Source: CAZYWA01 sp964650975 [NCBI: uncultured bacterium] (GTDB taxonomy: Bacteria; JADJOY01). Taken from it: a stretch of 9,040 bases of DNA. Shown piece by piece: positions 6,124 to 9,040 of this stretch. The notes under the pieces are model-generated. The model had not been told where the DNA came from. It ran no database searches and was given only the letters and a program-made list of their open reading frames with translations. Numbering within the stretch: the first letter of the stretch is position 1; each line of letters opens with the position of its first letter. Location: NCBI GenBank assembly GCA_964650975.1, contig CAZYWA010000319.1:1-9040 (forward strand). The letters are read 5' to 3'. Made by a program: the position numbers and the translations under genes.

Positions 6124-8064
6124 TTACTTGGAGGAGCGCACCGCCAGTGCGCGGTTGCCGACGCTGAAGGATTGAGGGAACCAATAGACGCGGCCATTGA
6201 GCATGCTGACGTAAGCCGCCCATGTATCACGAGATTCAGATGACCACGGAACACAACCGGTCAACTGGATGCCAGTCGATCCGCCACTGCAGTTCCTCAT
6301 CACCTCCGCCAGATCTCGCAACTGCTCGATCGTCGCCAGGTTCCAGTCGCCGTAGCCGCCGCCCGAGTAGCTCGAGCCGTACGATTTCGCAGCCGCCCAG
6401 CCAATATCGGCGCCATTGTCCCGAGAGGCCCACATCAAGTTGGTCCGCGTGTCGATGACCACCCCGTTCACGGACGCGAACCGCAATCCCTTCGATGCCG
6501 CTTCCGCGACCGCCGATTTCTCGGCCGCCGTCACTGCGATCGTGGTTCGCGCAACCACCGCGGCGGCCTTCGCTTCGGCGGCTTTGCGCGCCTCCTCGGC
6601 CTGCTGCGCGGCTTCGGCTTGTCGCTGATCTTTTACCTGCGATGTTTGCTCGGCCGCGCTCGCCCCGTCGTCCGAGACGGCTCGGCGCGCGTCCGATTCT
6701 TCTTGTTTCGCGATCGCGATCAACGCCGTGAGTTGGCGGCTCGCCTCCTGGAACGCGGGAAGCGCCTTCGCGTAGTCCTCTTTCGCCAGCATCTCGTCGC
6801 CCGCCGTGAGCTGCTCCTGAATCTGCGTCAGCTCGGCCCCGCGATACACCCGAGATTCGGCATCCGATTTCAAGTCGGACAGGATGGTCACCTCGTCGGA
6901 TCGATTCTCACGCCGCGCGTCCTCGAGCCGCGAGTCCAGACTCTGGCGATCGTCCTCGAGCTGCTTCATGAGTCCTCGGGCGACGTCCTTGGCCTCGAGC
7001 GCTGCCGCCTTCTCCTTTTCCTCTGGCACGGAGCCAGATGGCGCCGAGCCGGCGGTCGTCCTGGCACCGCCCGAGGTCCTGAGCCGGGGGAGTCCCACGA
7101 CGCCGACTGCGACGATCCCGAGCACGACCAGGGCGACTGCCGCGATCAACGGGATTCGCCGGTAGAGGGGCCGTGATTCGGCGCCGCCGGTCGCGAGCGC
7201 TTTCGCGAACGCGTTCATGTTGGGGAACCGGCCTTCGGCCTGGTCCGAGAGGGCGCGCAGCAGCGCGTCGGAGAGTGATCGAGGAACGTCGCTCCGGGCA
7301 GACGCGGCTGGCTGCGCGACCCAGGCGGGGACCTTGCCGGTGAGCATCTCGTAGAGCACCACGGCCACCGAGTACTGGTCGGCGCGGTGATCTACCTTCG
7401 TGGAATCTTTGAGTTGCTCCGGCGCCATGTAGTACGAGGTTCCCATGGCCGTGCCCATCGTCTTGAGCTGGCTGCTGTCAAGGAATCGCGTGATCCCGAA
7501 GTCCATCAATTTGACCTGGTGGTCCGGAGTCAGGAATACGTTCTCCGGCCTCACGGCATGATGGACGATGTGCTCGTGGGCATAAGCGAGCGCCTCGCAG
7601 AGCGCGGCGCCGATCCGCCTCACTTCGGTGATCTCGAAGAGCTCGCGCGATTGCGAACGTGCCTCCATCTCCTGGCGCAGGGTGCGGCCTTTGAGCAGCT
7701 CCATGGTCAGGAGATAGAGCGGCCCGTCCTGGCCCACCTCCAGGACGTCCACGATCCCCGCATGGCTGAGCTGGCTCGCCAGGCGCCCCTCGGCGAAAAA
7801 ACGGCGGCGAGCCTGCGGGTCGTCGAGCAGACCGGGCAGGAGCACCTTGATCGCGATCTCCTGGTTGCGCACCCGGTCGTGCGCGACGTACACCGCGCCC
7901 ATACCACCGGCGCCGATGCGCTGGCGCACCTCGTATCGGTCCGAGAGTACGCGGCCCGCTACCAGGACGACGCGATCGCCCGGCGCCGAGGCAGGCGCCG
8001 ACGTGTCGCCCCTTGAATTCGACGAGCGGGTCCCGGGAGGATCGTGCATCATCGTGGCGCTCAC
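6124..8064 (-). CDS. Membrane Ser/Thr kinase-like protein (probable pseudokinase) with DUF1566 domain
   Basis: A 646-residue protein from GTG 8064, chosen because it overlaps the stop of the gene before it (GTGA); ATG at 8052 or 8049 is also possible. Residues about 44-289 form a PknB-type kinase fold: glycine loop GAGGMGAVY, Lys 73 in IAIKVL, alpha-C Glu 92, DFG at 188-190, APE at 214-216. The catalytic loop reads IVHHAVRPEN instead of the usual IVHRDIKPEN: the catalytic Asp is Ala (170), the following Lys is Arg, while Asn 175 remains. ATP binding is plausible, phosphotransfer doubtful. A membrane helix follows (about 304-325, LIAAVALVVLGIVAVGVVGL), then a charged, Ala/Glu/Gln-rich probable coiled-coil stalk (345-524), then a C-terminal DUF1566 (Lcl) domain (about 529-646; TNLMWASRDNG, GYGDWNLATIEQLRDL), predicted outside the inner membrane. 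This suggests a receptor sensing outside and binding a partner inside. Sure of the domains; function inferred. Confidence 0.92.
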   Translation of the reverse strand: MSATMMHDPPGTRSSNSRGDTSAPASAPGDRVVLVAGRVLSDRYEVRQRIGAGGMGAVYVAHDRVRNQEIAIKVLLPGLLDDPQARRRFFAEGRLASQLSHAGIVDVLEVGQDGPLYLLTMELLKGRTLRQEMEARSQSRELFEITEVRRIGAALCEALAYAHEHIVHHAVRPENVFLTPDHQVKLMDFGITRFLDSSQLKTMGTAMGTSYYMAPEQLKDSTKVDHRADQYSVAVVLYEMLTGKVPAWVAQPAASARSDVPRSLSDALLRALSDQAEGRFPNMNAFAKALATGGAESRPLYRRIPLIAAVALVVLGIVAVGVVGLPRLRTSGGARTTAGSAPSGSVPEEKEKAAALEAKDVARGLMKQLEDDRQSLDSRLEDARRENRSDEVTILSDLKSDAESRVYRGAELTQIQEQLTAGDEMLAKEDYAKALPAFQEASRQLTALIAIAKQEESDARRAVSDDGASAAEQTSQVKDQRQAEAAQQAEEARKAAEAKAAAVVARTTIAVTAAEKSAVAEAASKGLRFASVNGVVIDTRTNLMWASRDNGADIGWAAAKSYGSSYSGGGYGDWNLATIEQLRDLAEVMRNCSGGSTGIQLTGCVPWSSESRDTWAAYVSMLNGRVYWFPQSFSVGNRALAVRSSK

Positions 8065-8360
8065 GCTCGAGCACCCGGGCGGTGGCGCGGCCTCACCTTT
8101 CGCGAGCTGTGAGCCCTTCCGTCGTTCACGATCTGCGCGACCATCCCCGTGCGACCCGCCACGCACAGCTCGACGATGTACCGCCCCGCGGGAACTTCCG
8201 ATCCGCCTGGCAGGCATGGACCCAGCTCGATCTCGAGCTGTTCGAACCCTGACGGCAAGCTTCCGCGAAGACGTCGAAGCGCTGCTGCGGCCTGCGATGC
8301 CACCCCGGAGTCCGGATCGGTCGGTTCGCCTCCGGACGAGCGAATCGCATGGCTAGTCAT
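8061..8360 (-). CDS. Small protein of unknown function, translationally coupled to the kinase gene
   Basis: A 99-residue protein whose TGA stop overlaps the GTG of the kinase gene by four bases, the usual layout for translational coupling. The central part, LPSGFEQLEIELGPCLPGGS and VPAGRYIVELCVAGRTGMVA, looks like alternating beta strands; the last 20 residues are strongly basic (SSRKVRPRHRPGARA). There is no signal peptide or membrane helix. An in-frame TAG lies about 12 codons upstream, and ATG 8360 is the only standard start; no clear ribosome-binding site precedes it. I do not recognise the family. The coupling suggests a partner or regulator of the kinase-like protein, but that is inference. 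It is less secure than its neighbour because the first 25 residues look uneven. Confidence 0.55.
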   Translation of the reverse strand: MTSHAIRSSGGEPTDPDSGVASQAAAALRRLRGSLPSGFEQLEIELGPCLPGGSEVPAGRYIVELCVAGRTGMVAQIVNDGRAHSSRKVRPRHRPGARA

Positions 8361-8866
8361 ATCGCAAGTGCGCTCGGGAGCTGGCTTGGCGCCAACCTAC
8401 AACGTGCGTGCCGACGCCGGGACGGCGGGAGAGGCAAATCACACAAGGATCCGCCGGCCCGACGTCGACAACGCGAGGTGCCGAAGTTGAAGGGTTCAAT
8501 CGTGTTCATCATTGGTGCCTGGCTTCACTGTCGCACCACGGAACACGGAACCGGTGGGTGCGACACCGCCCCGGACTCCGCCTACGCTGGCTCGATCCCG
8601 ACCTCCCGCATCCTCGAGGACCGCCAGGACCCCAGCGCAGCAGTTCCCACATCTCGGGACCGTTTGCTCCACCCCGGTGTCGCGCTTGGGATTCGGCCAG
8701 CAAGCCTTCCCGAGTTAGGAGCCTCAATTTCGGATCAAGATGCTCAACGGGCAGCCCTTCTCGAGAGACGACAACGACCCAGCTAGGGTCCCCCCAGGCG
8801 GGCCTGAGGTCGATCAGCCACCGGCGGGCGAAGGCCGCCGCCCGCCGATGGCGCGAGCCGTGTGAT
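8361..8866. other. Intergenic stretch without a convincing gene
   Basis: This 506-base stretch separates the partial gene at the window end from the kinase unit and must hold the promoter of that unit. I see no clear sigma-70 boxes. A minus-strand frame (8509-8934) has a protein-like patch near 8740-8830 (RWLIDLRPAWGDPSWVVVVS), but its ends are low-complexity Ser/Arg runs and it overlaps the partial gene, so I do not call it; it may be a decayed gene. Confidence 0.5.
8822..8847 (-). terminator. GC-rich hairpin behind the partial gene
   Basis: Perfect nine-base arms cggcgggcg (8822-8830) and cgcccgccg (8839-8847) enclose an eight-base loop. It begins 20 bases after the stop codon of the partial minus-strand gene, where an intrinsic terminator would be expected. 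No T-tract follows on the minus strand, so it may act only as an RNA-end stabiliser or be chance. Confidence 0.4.
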
Positions 8867-9040
8867 TCAGTTGATACGGACGCTGAAGGTTCGGGTCGCG
8901 GCGGCCGCGTCGGGCTGCTGGGTGAAGACGACACCGTTGGTGCTGAGCGTCGTGAGCATCACCTGGCACGTGGTCGGGGACGCGGTCACGAACTCTAGCT
9001 GGTTGCGATTACGGGGGTTCTTCTCCGACGTGTGCTTGCT
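8867..9040 (-). CDS. C-terminal 57 codons of an unrecognised gene (runs off window)
   Basis: An open frame enters from the window end and stops at TGA 8867-8869. It reads SKHTSEKNPRNRNQLEFVTA, then SPTTCQVMLTTLSTNGVVFT and RTFSVRIN. The alternating hydrophobic and polar residues and the RTFSVRIN end suggest a beta-rich, perhaps exported domain, but I do not recognise the family. Codon third positions are strongly G/C, as expected for a real gene in this DNA, and a GC-rich hairpin follows the stop. Most of the gene lies outside the window. Confidence 0.6.
   Translation of the reverse strand, partial: SKHTSEKNPRNRNQLEFVTASPTTCQVMLTTLSTNGVVFTQQPDAAAATRTFSVRIN

Noticed and set aside
8061-8217. 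Extended N-terminus of the kinase-like protein from ATG 8217
   Set aside because: The added 51 residues are Arg/Gly-rich, overlap the 99-residue gene in another frame, and the GTGA junction gives a better start at 8064.
8509-8934. 141-codon minus frame with a protein-like centre
   Set aside because: It overlaps the partial gene at the window end, has low-complexity ends and no recognisable motif.

Overview
The window is high-GC bacterial DNA in which essentially every supportable gene lies on the minus strand. A membrane-anchored Ser/Thr-kinase-like receptor with a DUF1566 domain and a secreted calcium-binding repeat protein ending in a DGFESG tail suggest a Gram-negative of complex lifestyle (Myxococcota-, Acidobacteriota- or Gammaproteobacteria-like). 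No rRNA or housekeeping marker allows a firm assignment. All positions are plus-strand coordinates; 'upstream' for minus-strand genes means higher numbers.

Right part (about 6120-9040): the last 57 codons of an unrecognised gene (8867-9040), a GC-rich hairpin behind it, a roughly 500-base stretch with no convincing gene, then a two-gene unit. That unit is a 99-residue protein of unknown function (8061-8360) overlapping by four bases (GTGA) a 646-residue kinase-like protein (6124-8064). The latter joins a kinase domain, one membrane helix, a charged Ala/Glu-rich stalk and a C-terminal DUF1566 domain. Its catalytic loop has lost the HRD aspartate, so it is probably a pseudokinase receptor or scaffold.

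Left part (1-5960): a graveyard of recombination. A family of closely related tyrosine recombinases occurs repeatedly in one orientation: a near-intact copy with one single-base frameshift (4999-5819), a frameshifted copy (295-930), a 5'-truncated copy (about 3180-3563), an N-terminal scrap at the window edge (1-98), and one or two weaker 3'-end scraps near 2886-3067. Between them lie two intact genes for exported repeat proteins: a sialidase-like beta-propeller (3603-4832) and a ten-repeat FG-GAP/VCBS protein (948-2759). There are also two scraps of other genes, the C-terminus of a response-regulator receiver domain (103-183) and of a phage terminase large subunit (5837-5959).

Reading along the minus strand, the order is kinase, terminase scrap, recombinase, propeller protein, recombinase, FG-GAP protein, recombinase, receiver scrap, recombinase. 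Three of the non-recombinase genes stop within tens of bases of where a 5'-truncated recombinase copy begins. This looks like repeated rounds of insertion or duplication of recombinase-plus-cargo units next to earlier recombinase copies. It is the most interesting signal in the window; whether it is an active system or only a fossil cannot be decided from this sequence alone.
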